Origin: JAJFJD01 sp965228425
GTDB taxonomy: Bacteria; Pseudomonadota; Alphaproteobacteria; UBA8366
Assembly: GCA_965228425.1 (NCBI GenBank)
Contig: OZ245815.1
Location: 3,038,001 to 3,102,000, forward strand
DNA length: 64,000 nt
Direction of reading: 5' to 3'
The position numbers and the translations under genes are program-made. The notes under the pieces are model-generated. The model did not search any database, was not told where the DNA came from, and was given only the letters and a program-made list of their open reading frames with translations. Position 1 is the first letter of the stretch; each line of letters opens with the position of its first letter. Shown in pieces: positions 54,710 through 63,716 of the stretch.

Positions 54710-55741
54710 CTATTGCAGATCCTTGCGGACCCGCTGTCCCGTCGCCTTGAAGACCTTGGCATAGGTGCCGATGGCTTCGTCGAAGATTTTCGCCATGTCT
54801 TTTCCGTTGTAATAGGAATTGACGATATCGAGCGCCTTCCGCTTCAAGAAGGCCTGGTGGACATCGCTCTTGTAGGCTTCGCCGAACGCAGCCTCGAGAT
54901 AGTCCTTGATCGGCTGCGGCGTGTCGCTCTTTACCCAGAAGCTGCGGATCCGCAGAAGCGGGTTCCACTTCATGCCGTAATCCTTGCCGGTCGCCTTAGT
55001 ATCGGCAAAGACCTTGAATCGGTCGGGCCAAATCGCGATCACCGGCAAGAGTTTTCCAGCTTGGACATGCTTGATCACGTCGCCCGGCTGCTCCATCAGA
55101 ACGTCGAGCTTGCCGCCGATCACTGCGCCGTAGCGCTGCGCCGGTTTGTCGAACATCACTTGCTTCGTCTTGATGCCGAAATGTTCCTCGATCTTACCCA
55201 TGGTCGCCAGTTCCATGGCGACATTGATGTTCGATACATTGAGCTTACCGGGGTTCGCCTTGGCATAGGCGACGATTTTGTCCCAGTCCGCCTTGCCATC
55301 GGAGACGAACCGCTCGTCCTTCGGGTTCACGAACATTGCGGTCGGCGCAACATTGGTGATCGCGATCGGGGTCAGGTCACGGGTCGGGTGCAGGTCCATA
55401 TCACCCGATACGTATTTCGAGGCCATGCCGTCACCGTGCTGCAGAATCGTGTAACCGTCGGCCGGCGATTGCTGGAAATCGGGCAGGCAGTTCACGCCGC
55501 CGCCGCCCGGCTTATTGACCTTGTTGACCTTAACGCCCAGGATTTTGGACAGCGGTCCTTGCATGGCCGCAACGGCTTGGTCCGACCCGCCGCCCTTGCC
55601 GTAGCAGACAATGATCGTAATCGGCCGTTTCGGATACGCGCCGGGTTTCTTGAGCTCGGCCGAAGTCGCGATCGACGCCCCACCGGTCATGGCGAAGGAA
55701 ACCGCCCCCGCCATCAATACATTCTTCGTGATTTGCCGCAT
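54710..55741 (-). CDS. tctC: Tripartite tricarboxylate transporter, periplasmic binding protein TctC
   Basis: A 343-residue extracytoplasmic binding protein. The signal peptide spans about residues 1-28, ending in TSA. The family signature YPKRPITIIV and the ligand region GKGGGSDQAVAAM are present, with PGGGGVN later. GGGAGGA precedes the ATG. It binds an organic acid and delivers it to TctAB. The leading part of the operon. Confidence 0.92.
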   Translation of the reverse strand: MRQITKNVLMAGAVSFAMTGGASIATSAELKKPGAYPKRPITIIVCYGKGGGSDQAVAAMQGPLSKILGVKVNKVNKPGGGGVNCLPDFQQSPADGYTILQHGDGMASKYVSGDMDLHPTRDLTPIAITNVAPTAMFVNPKDERFVSDGKADWDKIVAYAKANPGKLNVSNINVAMELATMGKIEEHFGIKTKQVMFDKPAQRYGAVIGGKLDVLMEQPGDVIKHVQAGKLLPVIAIWPDRFKVFADTKATGKDYGMKWNPLLRIRSFWVKSDTPQPIKDYLEAAFGEAYKSDVHQAFLKRKALDIVNSYYNGKDMAKIFDEAIGTYAKVFKATGQRVRKDLQ

Positions 55742-55909
55742 TTCATTCCTCCCAAATTGCTGTGTCTTTGTATCTAGTTATTCATGCCGCCTTGGTTCGC
55801 GACGATGCCAGATCATTGAACGTCATCCGTGTTAGATACGGATGAATTGCAACATTAATTTGTTCGCGTGATTGTCCACATGGCACCGGAGGGCGTCAAG
55901 TTGGGCACC

Positions 55910-56668
55910 TTATCCCGCAACACCGAGCCTTAGGAGGTTTAGCGCCATCAATGTCAGGATGAAAAGGATCGCCCTGCGAAATGCTAGCGAAGTCAGCCGT
56001 GCGCGGAGCCGGATACCGACCCAGGTTCCGAGCAAAATGGGTAGGAGCGCCGCGACTGCGTAGAATAACCGGGTCTCGGTATAGAGATCGAGGTAGAGAA
56101 TGCCACCGAACTGCCCCGCGTTGATCGCGATGAAGATGACGCTGGTGAGGAAGACGAACTCGCGCGGCGTCAGCTTCAGGCTCAGCATATAGATCGCGAT
56201 GGTCGGTCCGGCGGCACCGGTCAGTCCTTGCGATACGCCGCTGACGAGCCCGGCAATCGGCGCCCAAATCTTTTCCTGGCCCGGCGGAATGGTAATAACG
56301 CGACCGGAAAAATCCAGGGCCACAAACACAAGGATGACCGCACCCAACAAGACAAACAGAATGTGGCGGTTCAAATGCGCGAGCAGTGCCGTGCCGCCGA
56401 CAGCACCGGCGCATCCGAGCAGGAGGAACGGGAGAACGCGGCGGCTTTCAGTCAGGGCATCGCCGGCGCGGGATTCATAGACCAAAACGAAATCGCTCAA
56501 GGCCTTGCCGATGAAGATGGTCAAAACGGCCGTCGGCACGCCGACCAACGGCGCCATCGCCGGCACCGCCAGCAGATTCAATCCGAGGTTCACGGCGCCT
56601 TTCGCGATTGCGCCGAAAAAAGTCGCACCGGCGATCACCAACAGGATGAGGCCGGCTTCGTCACTCAT
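55910..56668 (-). CDS. TauE/SafE-family membrane permease
   Basis: A 252-residue protein with about eight hydrophobic segments, read from the ATG at 56668, which overlaps the epimerase stop (ATGA). The segment GAIAKGAVNLGLNLLAVPAMA and TGAAGPTIAIYMLSLKL fit the sulfite exporter family, which exports sulfite, sulfoacetate or related anions. Translational coupling suggests joint function with the epimerase. A TauD-type dioxygenase, which would release sulfite if sulfonate-specific, is encoded nearby. Confidence 0.86.
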   Translation of the reverse strand: MSDEAGLILLVIAGATFFGAIAKGAVNLGLNLLAVPAMAPLVGVPTAVLTIFIGKALSDFVLVYESRAGDALTESRRVLPFLLLGCAGAVGGTALLAHLNRHILFVLLGAVILVFVALDFSGRVITIPPGQEKIWAPIAGLVSGVSQGLTGAAGPTIAIYMLSLKLTPREFVFLTSVIFIAINAGQFGGILYLDLYTETRLFYAVAALLPILLGTWVGIRLRARLTSLAFRRAILFILTLMALNLLRLGVAG

Positions 56669-57612
56669 CCAAGCGGCGGCATCTGCCGTTCCTCGCGGGC
56701 TTCGTTCATCTGTTCCAGAATACGTTGGCGTAACGGCGGCAGGCGATAGTCGATCGCCCGTTCGATGCGCCGGCAATCGAGATTCTGGATCACCGTGTAG
56801 GGCACCGCATCCGGCTCATAGCCGATTTCCGCCGACGGGGCATACTCCTTCACGATCTCGACGACTTCGCGCACGGTGGTCTTGACATTCCCGGCCACAT
56901 AGACCGGAAGATCGAGCGTCTCCGCGAAACAGACGCGCACCATACTGGCGGCGACATCGTCGACATGGACCGCAGGGGTGACCTGGTTCTCGGGCAAAGC
57001 GGAGACGACCGGCTCGCCGACCGCGGCGCTGGAGATGATGCGGGAAATCGCTCCACTGCGTCCGGTGACACGGCCATGCCCGAAAACGGAAGCGATCCGA
57101 AGCCCGCGCGTATCCAAGTCAAAGTTCCGGGTGTAGGCGGCGGCGACCTCTTCGTTCATCAGTTTGGCGTAGCCGTAAAGACTGTAAGGGTTCCGCGGCG
57201 ACATTTCATCGACCGCCGCGTCGCCGTATTCGCTTTGATCGCCGTAGACCGCCATCGATGTGGGGTAGACGACGCGCGAGACTCCCGTCTGGCGCGCCGC
57301 CTCGAAGATATTGTTCGTGCCGCCGACATTCACGGAAAGGCCGAGCGCCGGCTCGTCCTCGGTCAACGGGACCAACAACGCGGCCATGTGGATGACGTGC
57401 GTCACCGAATGTTGCTTCATCACATCGAGCAGATCGTCATAGGCCCGGACATCGCAGCGGACACGGTCCAAATTCGGATCTTCCGCATAGGCATCCAGAC
57501 GCGGCTGGCTGGCGTCCGTGTCCATCGCGACGACCCTTTCTCCCCGGTCGAGAAGATGCCGCGCAATCCGCGCGCCGATCATGCCGCCGCCGCCCGTTAC
57601 AAGGACCGTCAT
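56665..57612 (-). CDS. NAD-dependent epimerase/dehydratase
   Basis: A 315-residue extended SDR. GxxGxxG is seen in VTGGGGMIGARIARHL, and the active-site YxxxK in SLYGYAKLMN, with PTSMAVYGDQS providing the nearby Ser/Thr. Members act on sugar nucleotides or on other 2-hydroxy ketones. GGGAGG lies before the ATG. The gene is divergent from the TauD-type dioxygenase, about 200 bases apart. Confidence 0.87.
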   Translation of the reverse strand: MTVLVTGGGGMIGARIARHLLDRGERVVAMDTDASQPRLDAYAEDPNLDRVRCDVRAYDDLLDVMKQHSVTHVIHMAALLVPLTEDEPALGLSVNVGGTNNIFEAARQTGVSRVVYPTSMAVYGDQSEYGDAAVDEMSPRNPYSLYGYAKLMNEEVAAAYTRNFDLDTRGLRIASVFGHGRVTGRSGAISRIISSAAVGEPVVSALPENQVTPAVHVDDVAASMVRVCFAETLDLPVYVAGNVKTTVREVVEIVKEYAPSAEIGYEPDAVPYTVIQNLDCRRIERAIDYRLPPLRQRILEQMNEAREERQMPPLG

Positions 57613-57812
57613 CTATGCCTCCCGGTAGCCCGTCTGGATTCCAATTCCGCCTTTTCACCGGAAAGTATAGCGCGGCCCCAACGATTTCCGGGAATCGGCC
57701 GAAGACCAATCTCGATCGTTCTTCCCGTGCTCGGAACGCGAGGGTTTGGCCCGGTTCGCCGGGATGCGCTATCCTTCCGGCCACGCATCGCCTTTCCGGA
57801 GGGTACCGACCC

Positions 57813-58685
57813 ATGGCCATCGATATTACCCCGTGTTCACCGGCGCTCGGCGCCGAAATCCGCGGCGTAGACCTTTCGCATCCGTTGGATGACGAGACCG
57901 TTCAGGGTCTCAAAGAGGCATGGTACGAGCATTTGGTTCTGCTGTTCCGAGACCAGGCCCTAAGCGACCATGATTTGGTCCGGTTCAGCAGTCATTTCGG
58001 CACCTGCGACAAGGCCCCGCCGAACGAAGCGGCCAACAAGCTGAGCGACGGCTACAGCCCCGACCTCCCGGAAGTCACGATCATCTCTAACGTGGTCGTG
58101 GACGGGGTGGAGATCGGTTCGCTCGGTGCGTCCGAGTGCGCTTGGCACACGGACATGTCCTACAACCCGGAACCCGCCGACGCGAGCGCGCTCTATGCGC
58201 TGGAGGTCCCGGAGACGGGCGGCGATACCGCTTTCCTCAACATGTACAAGGCGCATGACGCACTGCCCGACGGACTGAAAGAGCGCATCGGCGGCCGAAA
58301 GGCGATCCATGACGCGACCTTCACCAGCGCCGGCGGCCTCCGCAAGGGACTGGAACCGCCGACCGATGTCAGCAAGGCGCCGGGGGCACATCACCCGATC
58401 ATGCGCACCCACCCGGTAACGGGCAAAACGGTGCTGTTCCTCGGCCGGCGCACGAATAGCTATATCGTCGGCATGGACGTGGCCGAGAGCGAGGCTCTGC
58501 TCGACGAAATCTGGGACTACACGACCAACGACGATTTCGTCTGGACGCATCAGTGGCGCAAGGGCGACGTGCTGCTCTGGGACAACCGCGCCGTCATGCA
58601 CCGGCGCGACGATTTCGACCCGTCGGTCCGCCGTTTGATGCACCGCACCCAGCTCAAGGGAGAGGTGCCGTTCTACTCCGGCTGA
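57813..58685 (+). CDS. TauD/TfdA-family Fe(II)/2-oxoglutarate dioxygenase (third)
   Basis: A 290-residue protein from the ATG at 57813, with GGAGG upstream. The metal triad is His112 and Asp114 in CAWHTDMSY and His263 in RAVMHRRDDF; Arg274 is a candidate for 2-oxoglutarate. IRGVDLSHPLDDE is typical of the family. The neighbouring epimerase, TauE-like permease and MR/MLE enzyme suggest it belongs to a catabolic cluster, with sulfonate as one option. Confidence 0.93.
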   Translation: MAIDITPCSPALGAEIRGVDLSHPLDDETVQGLKEAWYEHLVLLFRDQALSDHDLVRFSSHFGTCDKAPPNEAANKLSDGYSPDLPEVTIISNVVVDGVEIGSLGASECAWHTDMSYNPEPADASALYALEVPETGGDTAFLNMYKAHDALPDGLKERIGGRKAIHDATFTSAGGLRKGLEPPTDVSKAPGAHHPIMRTHPVTGKTVLFLGRRTNSYIVGMDVAESEALLDEIWDYTTNDDFVWTHQWRKGDVLLWDNRAVMHRRDDFDPSVRRLMHRTQLKGEVPFYSG

Positions 58686-58710
58686 CCGCCAGGGTTCGGC
58701 ACGAGACATC

Positions 58711-59805
58711 ATGAAAATCGAGAGCATCGCCCTCTGGCGCGTCCGCGTGCCGCTCTACACGCCGTATAACACCACGCTCGCGGCGTTGGCCGAACTCGAC
58801 AGCATCGTCGCCGAGATCAAGGACGCCGACGGCAATATCGGCATCGGCGAGACGACGATCATTCCCGGCTATACGCATGAGACCGGGGACGGCGGCTGGG
58901 ACTTCTGCCGGGAACAGGGCAGGGTGCTGGCCGGAATGGACAGCGGCGCAGCCAAAGCCGCGCTCGATCCCCACCGCAAGAGCGATCCGCACGCCGTCAG
59001 CGTCTTGCAAGTCGCGATCGAGATGCTGGAGGGCAATCCGATCTTCGACGCACCGGACGCCCCGCTGCCGGTACCGATCCTAACCCCAGTCAACAGCAAA
59101 GACCTGACGGAAATTCCGGACGAGATCGAACGCCACATCGCCGATGGTTTCCGCACGCTGAAGGTCAAGGTCGGCTGGGACGTGGAGAAAGACCTGGAGC
59201 GGGTCGCGCTGATCCAGAAGGTCAACGCCGGACGCGCGACGCTGCGCCTCGACGCCAACCAGGGCTTCTCCGAGGAAGACGGCAAGCGCTTCGCCGCCGC
59301 CTTGCCCCCGGAAGCGATCACCTTGTTCGAGCAGCCGTGCCATTGCGACGACTGGCCCGCCAACGCCGCCGTCGCCGCGGTCTCGACCGTGCCGGTGATG
59401 ATGGATGAATCGATCTACGGCGTGGAGGATATCGACCGCGCCGCCGACATGCCCGGCTGCGGCTTCGTGAAACTCAAGATTTCGAAACTGACCGGCGTCG
59501 ACATGCTGACCGACGGCCTGAACCGCATCAAGGCGAGGGGCCTGGGCGCGGTCCTCGGCAACGGGGCGGCGACGGATATCGAGTGCTGGATCGAAGCCTG
59601 CGTCGCTCGCAGCACCATCGACAACGCGGGAGAGAATTGCGGCTTCCTCAAGAACCGCGAGCAACTCCTGGAAACGCCACTGACCTTCGAGGACGGCGCG
59701 ATCGTCCTACAGCCCGGCTACAAGGCCCGGCTGAACCATGCGGTGGTGGAGCGGCTGGCAGTGGCAAAAGACGTGTTTCGGGCGGAAAGCGCGGCGGCGG
59801 AGTAG
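58711..59805 (+). CDS. Mandelate racemase/muconate lactonizing enzyme (enolase superfamily)
   Basis: A 364-residue enolase-superfamily member. The catalytic KVKVG motif has Lys151 and Lys153, metal ligands are Asp181 (LDANQGF), Glu207 (FEQPC) and Asp232 (MMDESI), and the second-side lysine is within FVKLKISK. This matches the MLE-type subgroup. These enzymes isomerise or dehydrate acids after removing an alpha proton. It follows the TauD gene by 25 bases, likely in one operon. Confidence 0.9.
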   Translation: MKIESIALWRVRVPLYTPYNTTLAALAELDSIVAEIKDADGNIGIGETTIIPGYTHETGDGGWDFCREQGRVLAGMDSGAAKAALDPHRKSDPHAVSVLQVAIEMLEGNPIFDAPDAPLPVPILTPVNSKDLTEIPDEIERHIADGFRTLKVKVGWDVEKDLERVALIQKVNAGRATLRLDANQGFSEEDGKRFAAALPPEAITLFEQPCHCDDWPANAAVAAVSTVPVMMDESIYGVEDIDRAADMPGCGFVKLKISKLTGVDMLTDGLNRIKARGLGAVLGNGAATDIECWIEACVARSTIDNAGENCGFLKNREQLLETPLTFEDGAIVLQPGYKARLNHAVVERLAVAKDVFRAESAAAE

Positions 59806-59899
59806 CGCCGCAATCAAGTGGGTTTAGCGACCTTAACAAAGCCCTAACCACGGCCTGATAGCGTTTCCTAATCTGAAACGTCCTAAAAGCCGCGAAACC

Positions 59900-60151
59900 A
59901 TGTACATCCTTCGTATGTTGATGCCGTTGGGATCGTTCGATTCGCTCGTCTACGGGGCCACGGCGATCCTCATCTACGCAAAGCTCTCGGGCCTGCTGGG
60001 CTGGTCCTGGGTCTGGGTTTTCGCGCCGTTTTGGGGCTCCTTCACCGCGGTCTTGCTGGTGGCGATTTACACTGCCCTGGGATTCGGGTTGCCCCAGGTT
60101 TGGCCGATAGGAAAAAGCGACGGCGACGAGGAGCATTTGCCAGGCCGCTAG
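59900..60151 (+). CDS. Small membrane protein, function unknown
   Basis: An 83-residue protein with two hydrophobic segments at about residues 14-32 and 42-62 and a short charged tail (KSDGDEEHLPGR). The function is not known. The start has no strong ribosome site, and the call rests on length, membrane pattern and position. Confidence 0.5.
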   Translation: MYILRMLMPLGSFDSLVYGATAILIYAKLSGLLGWSWVWVFAPFWGSFTAVLLVAIYTALGFGLPQVWPIGKSDGDEEHLPGR

Positions 60152-60202
60152 CCTCCAAGAAGGAAGCCCATCAAGGAACCCGGAAAGACGCACGTATCAA
60201 CA

Positions 60203-61615
60203 CTACGACAGCGCCGGCACCCGCTCGTGCCAGTCCGTCGCGGCCTGATACGCCGCGCCCATCGCGAAGAGCTGATGCTCGCTCAGCGGCCGTCCCACCA
60301 ACTGGAACGATACCGGCAGGTCGCCCTCGGTAAATCCGCACGGCACCGCCAATGACGGCAGGCCCAGATAGTTGAAGGGGCGCGTGAACATGGTCATCTT
60401 CGCGACCATGTCGCCGACCGTGTCGTTGCCGTGGAAATCCGTTTCCTCGATGGTCGGCACCGGCATGGGAATCACCGGGCAGTGCAGCATGTCGGCCTCG
60501 GCGAAGGCGGCGGTGCAGAACTCGGTCATGTATTTACCGCGCAGGCTCAGCGCCTCGATATAACGCGTCGCGGGCAGGTGGAACCCGGCCTCGACGCGGG
60601 CGGCGGTGTGGCGGCCGTAGTCCTGTGGGCGCTGGCGCATCCATTTGGCGTGGATCGTCGCCGCTTCGGATTTCGAGATCGCGTCGCCCAGCCGGAAGAG
60701 GGGACGCAGGTCCGGGATTTCGACCTCGACGACCTGGATATCCTGCTCGCGGAGTGTTTCGACGCTCGCCTCCAACACCTCGCGCACGCTGTCCTCGACC
60801 GTGTCGTAGAAGAAGTTCTTCGGCACGGCGACGCGGAGGCATTTGGCCCCGGCGTCGATGGCGGCGAGATAGTCGGGGACCGGCTCGTCCACCGTCGTTG
60901 CGTCGTTGGGATCGAGGCCGGCGATCGCGCCGGTCATCATCGCGCAGTCGCGCACCGTGCGGGTCAGCGGCCCCATCGTGTCGTTCGACCATGCGCGCGG
61001 CATGGCGCCGTAGCGGCTGATCCGTCCATAGGTCGGCTTCAGGCCGACGACGCCGCAGAGCGCGGCGGGCAGGCGGACCGACCCGCCGGTATCCGACCCC
61101 ATCGCGCCATAGACGAAGCGTGCCGCCGTGGACGCGCCCGATCCGCTGGACGACCCGCCGGTCACATGGTCCGGGTTCCAGGGATTGTGGCAGTTGCCGA
61201 AATGCTCGTTATGGCCGGTTGGGCCGGCGGCGAATTCCGACATGTTGAGTCCGCCGAGATTGAGCGCGCCCGCGTCCTCCAGCTTCTCCAACACCGTTGC
61301 GGTCACGTCGGGTACGTAGTTGCGGCGGATCGCCGAGCCGCAGGTCGTGGTGTGGCCCTTGCGGTAGTACATGTCCTTGTGGGCGAGGGGCACGCCGTGC
61401 AGCGGACCGCGGATGTCGCCCTTGGCGATCTCGGCGTCGGCCTTCCTCGCGGCCTCCAGCGCCGCTGCGCGGTCGAGCGAGATGAAGCTGTTCACCGTGC
61501 CTTCATAGGCTTCGATGCGCGACAGGCAGGCTTCGGTGGCCTCGACCGAGGTCAGGCGTCCCTCGCGGATGGCGGCGGCGGTTTCCTCCAGGGAGAGCAG
61601 GGCGGGATCGCTCAT
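60203..61615 (-). CDS. Amidase (amidase-signature family, AtzE/GatA-like)
   Basis: A 470-residue amidase-signature enzyme. The Ser-cisSer-Lys triad is Lys80 in PLAHKDMYY, Ser155 in GGSSSGSG and Ser179 in MGSDTGGSVRLP. It starts at the ATG at 61615, which overlaps the stop of a 72-residue upstream gene by four bases. GGAGGGAGAC lies upstream. AtzE-type enzymes hydrolyse 1-carboxybiuret, others act on amide-bearing metabolites. The small partner makes an AtzE/AtzG-like unit plausible. Confidence 0.9.
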   Translation of the reverse strand: MSDPALLSLEETAAAIREGRLTSVEATEACLSRIEAYEGTVNSFISLDRAAALEAARKADAEIAKGDIRGPLHGVPLAHKDMYYRKGHTTTCGSAIRRNYVPDVTATVLEKLEDAGALNLGGLNMSEFAAGPTGHNEHFGNCHNPWNPDHVTGGSSSGSGASTAARFVYGAMGSDTGGSVRLPAALCGVVGLKPTYGRISRYGAMPRAWSNDTMGPLTRTVRDCAMMTGAIAGLDPNDATTVDEPVPDYLAAIDAGAKCLRVAVPKNFFYDTVEDSVREVLEASVETLREQDIQVVEVEIPDLRPLFRLGDAISKSEAATIHAKWMRQRPQDYGRHTAARVEAGFHLPATRYIEALSLRGKYMTEFCTAAFAEADMLHCPVIPMPVPTIEETDFHGNDTVGDMVAKMTMFTRPFNYLGLPSLAVPCGFTEGDLPVSFQLVGRPLSEHQLFAMGAAYQAATDWHERVPALS

Positions 61616-61830
61616 TTGCCGTCTCCCTCCACGGGTTTCTGGAGCCGCAGCGCCCGGAAGAACCCAACCGGCTCGTCGTCGAATTCCAGGTCGAAGGCGG
61701 CATCCGAGACGTCGTGGTTGATCGCCTGTACCTCCGGGGCGAGTTGCTCGGCCCGTTCCTCGGTGATGTCGAGAGTCTGAAGTTCGGCGGCCTGACGCAG
61801 GATCAGCTTCGGCGTCACATCCTCGGTCAT
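61612..61830 (-). CDS. Small AtzG-like (DUF4089) amidase partner
   Basis: A 72-residue, mostly helical acidic protein whose stop codon overlaps the amidase start by ATGA. Its segment EERAEQLAPEVQAIN and its last part DEPVGFFRALRLQ recall the C-terminal tail of AtzG-like proteins, which bind the amidase AtzE. The resemblance is by length, position and pattern only, and no strong motif proves it. Confidence 0.6.
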   Translation of the reverse strand: MTEDVTPKLILRQAAELQTLDITEERAEQLAPEVQAINHDVSDAAFDLEFDDEPVGFFRALRLQKPVEGDGK

Positions 61831-62117
61831 CTTTGCCCTCCCATGGCATCAACGGCGTTAACCTTCTTTCTACCGGGATTCCGGGCGTTCAACAAAACCC
61901 GCGCGAAAAGCGCGCTGCCCGACTGCCCCCAAAGGCCTAGTCCCTTCCGCCGAGACCTCTGCTCTCAACGGGCTAGTCCGCCAGATAGCGCGAACATCTC
62001 CTTCGGACCAACACGGAAGGTTCGTTGCTGGCATCCGGTCCCTGCGGTTTCCTTAGGCGTGCCGAAGAACAAAAAGAACTCGGCATCGCCTCGGAGGAGA
62101 GGCAGAGGAGGTATCTC

Positions 62118-62306
62118 ATGGCCAAAGTACTTGGCCGGGCACTCGCCGGCGGGCGTCGTATCCCGTCAATGGAATACGCGCTCGTCGGCATTCTGCTTGC
62201 GATCAGCGTTGTCGGCAGCGTCACCGAACTCGATTTCGAAGTGCGCATGGCGCTCGGCGGCATCGTTTCCGATCTCTACGACACCGCCGTCACCCTTCCG
62301 AAATAA
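62118..62306 (+). CDS. Flp-pilin-like mini-protein
   Basis: A 62-residue protein starting at the ATG at 62118, with AGGAGG seven bases upstream. The segment SMEYALVGILLAISVVGSV resembles the Flp/Fap pilin motif with Glu near the start of the hydrophobic segment. The rest is short, with YDTAVTLPK at the end. No tad genes are adjacent. It might be secreted by a distant Tad system, or be an unrelated membrane peptide. Confidence 0.55.
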   Translation: MAKVLGRALAGGRRIPSMEYALVGILLAISVVGSVTELDFEVRMALGGIVSDLYDTAVTLPK

Positions 62307-62335
62307 GTTTCACGGCTGCGTGGTCTTAGTAATGC

Positions 62336-62407
62336 TGTCATTCCCGCGAAAGCGGGAATCCAGACCGCACTGTCCGTAGTGAATTCCCGTTTTCGCGGAA
62401 ATGACGG
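62336..62407. repeat. Inverted palindromic repeat (REP-like)
   Basis: The core TTCCCGCGAAAGCGGGAA at 62341-62358 is a perfect palindrome around GAAA, and a second, inverted and slightly diverged copy (ATTCCCGTTTTCGCGGAAATGAC) occurs about 22 bases on. The two copies could form one long hairpin. Elements of this kind are widespread in proteobacterial intergenic DNA. Confidence 0.8.
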
Positions 62408-62430
62408 TGTTGGTGATGGCCCAGTTTATC

Positions 62431-63573
62431 CTACGCCACGAACCCGTAGAGCTTCGCCGCGTTCTCGCAGGTGACCTTGTGCCGCGTCTCGGCGGACACG
62501 CCGGCGAATTCCTCTTCGATGAAGGACTGTGAGTCCGGCCAGACGCCGTCCGGGTGTGGGAAGTCCGACCCCCACATGACGTTCTCCTCGCCCAGCAGGT
62601 CGAGCAGCCGCACGCCAACCTTGTCGCTTTGGTAGGTCGCCTTGCATTGGCGATGCCAGTAATCGGACGGCTTCATGGTGAGGGTGAGGTCCTTGAACTG
62701 GTCTTCCCATTCCAGGTCCATATGCTCCAGCACATAGGGTATCCAGCCGATCCCGCTCTCGCCGATCACCACCTTCACCTTCGGATGGGCTTCCAGCACG
62801 CCGCCGTACAAGACCTCCATCAAGGTCCACGCCATGGCCAGTTGGAAGCCGGTGATGTGAACGGCGAAGGCTTGCCGCGCCTGGAGCGGCGGCATGTCCT
62901 CGAAATTCGGGCGCTTGCCGCCGATGGTGTGGAAATGCACCGGCAGGCCGGCTTCCGCCGCCGCCGCCCACAGCGCGTTCCAGGACGGATCGAAGAGCTG
63001 CTTCATGTCGTGCGTCTTCGACACTTCGATCCCACGGAGCCCGCCGCGTTCCGCGACCTTTTCGACTTCTTGGACTGCCGCGTCCATGTCGTGGTTCGGG
63101 ATCGACGCGATTCCGGCGTAGCGTTCCGGATGCGCTTTGCAGAATTCGTCGAGCCATTCGTTGTAGATCCGCATCACCTCGGTCGCCGCTTCCGGGTCGT
63201 TCAACCGCTGCGCCGCACCGAGGATGCCGTACAGCACTTCGGCCTGCACGCCGTCGCGGTCCTGGTCCTTCAAGCGCAGGTCCGGGTCGGTCAACCGGCG
63301 GATGCCCTTCTCACCATCTGAGTAAAGCCCGGTTTCGGCCATCCGGTCGGAGCGATGGATTTGCCCGGGCACATATTTACGGCCGCCCGACCCCATGCCG
63401 TTCATCAACCCGAAGCGCGCGCCCTGATTGGTCACCCAAGTCGGTCCGTCCTCCGTATCGGTGACATATGGCATGCGATCCTTCATCGCCGCTGCGGCGT
63501 TCGACGTGAACAGATCGGGCGGGAGCCAGATCAGGTCGATATGGCAATCCGCCGAGATGCACTTGTATTCCAT
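62431..63573 (-). CDS. Amidohydrolase family protein (second)
   Basis: A 380-residue Amidohydro_2-type hydrolase, from the ATG at 63573 with GGAGG five bases upstream. The metal-binding start is SADCHIDLIWLPP, an internal motif is GLPVHFHTIGG, and the end is MWGSDFPHPDGVWPDS with the conserved Asp. Family members decarboxylate or hydrolyse cyclic acids. It is likely single, and the downstream repeat and Flp-like gene face the other way. Confidence 0.87.
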   Translation of the reverse strand: MEYKCISADCHIDLIWLPPDLFTSNAAAAMKDRMPYVTDTEDGPTWVTNQGARFGLMNGMGSGGRKYVPGQIHRSDRMAETGLYSDGEKGIRRLTDPDLRLKDQDRDGVQAEVLYGILGAAQRLNDPEAATEVMRIYNEWLDEFCKAHPERYAGIASIPNHDMDAAVQEVEKVAERGGLRGIEVSKTHDMKQLFDPSWNALWAAAAEAGLPVHFHTIGGKRPNFEDMPPLQARQAFAVHITGFQLAMAWTLMEVLYGGVLEAHPKVKVVIGESGIGWIPYVLEHMDLEWEDQFKDLTLTMKPSDYWHRQCKATYQSDKVGVRLLDLLGEENVMWGSDFPHPDGVWPDSQSFIEEEFAGVSAETRHKVTCENAAKLYGFVA

Positions 63574-63716
63574 GATGTCCTCCGGCTGCGGCGCGTGACG
63601 ATCCAACCGAATTGTCTCAACCAATCCGATAGCAGGCAAATCCGCGGCGCGCCGCTTGCACGGACGCAGGACGGCGGCTACCGTCGCAGCCGTATCGGAA
63701 CAGCAGGGTGATAACC

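Noticed and set aside
54629..55777. Plus-strand frame opposite tctC
   Set aside because: It is antisense to tctC and lacks any domain signature.
60431..61780. Plus-strand frame opposite the amidase gene
   Set aside because: It mirrors the amidase and its upstream partner, and no motif is visible.
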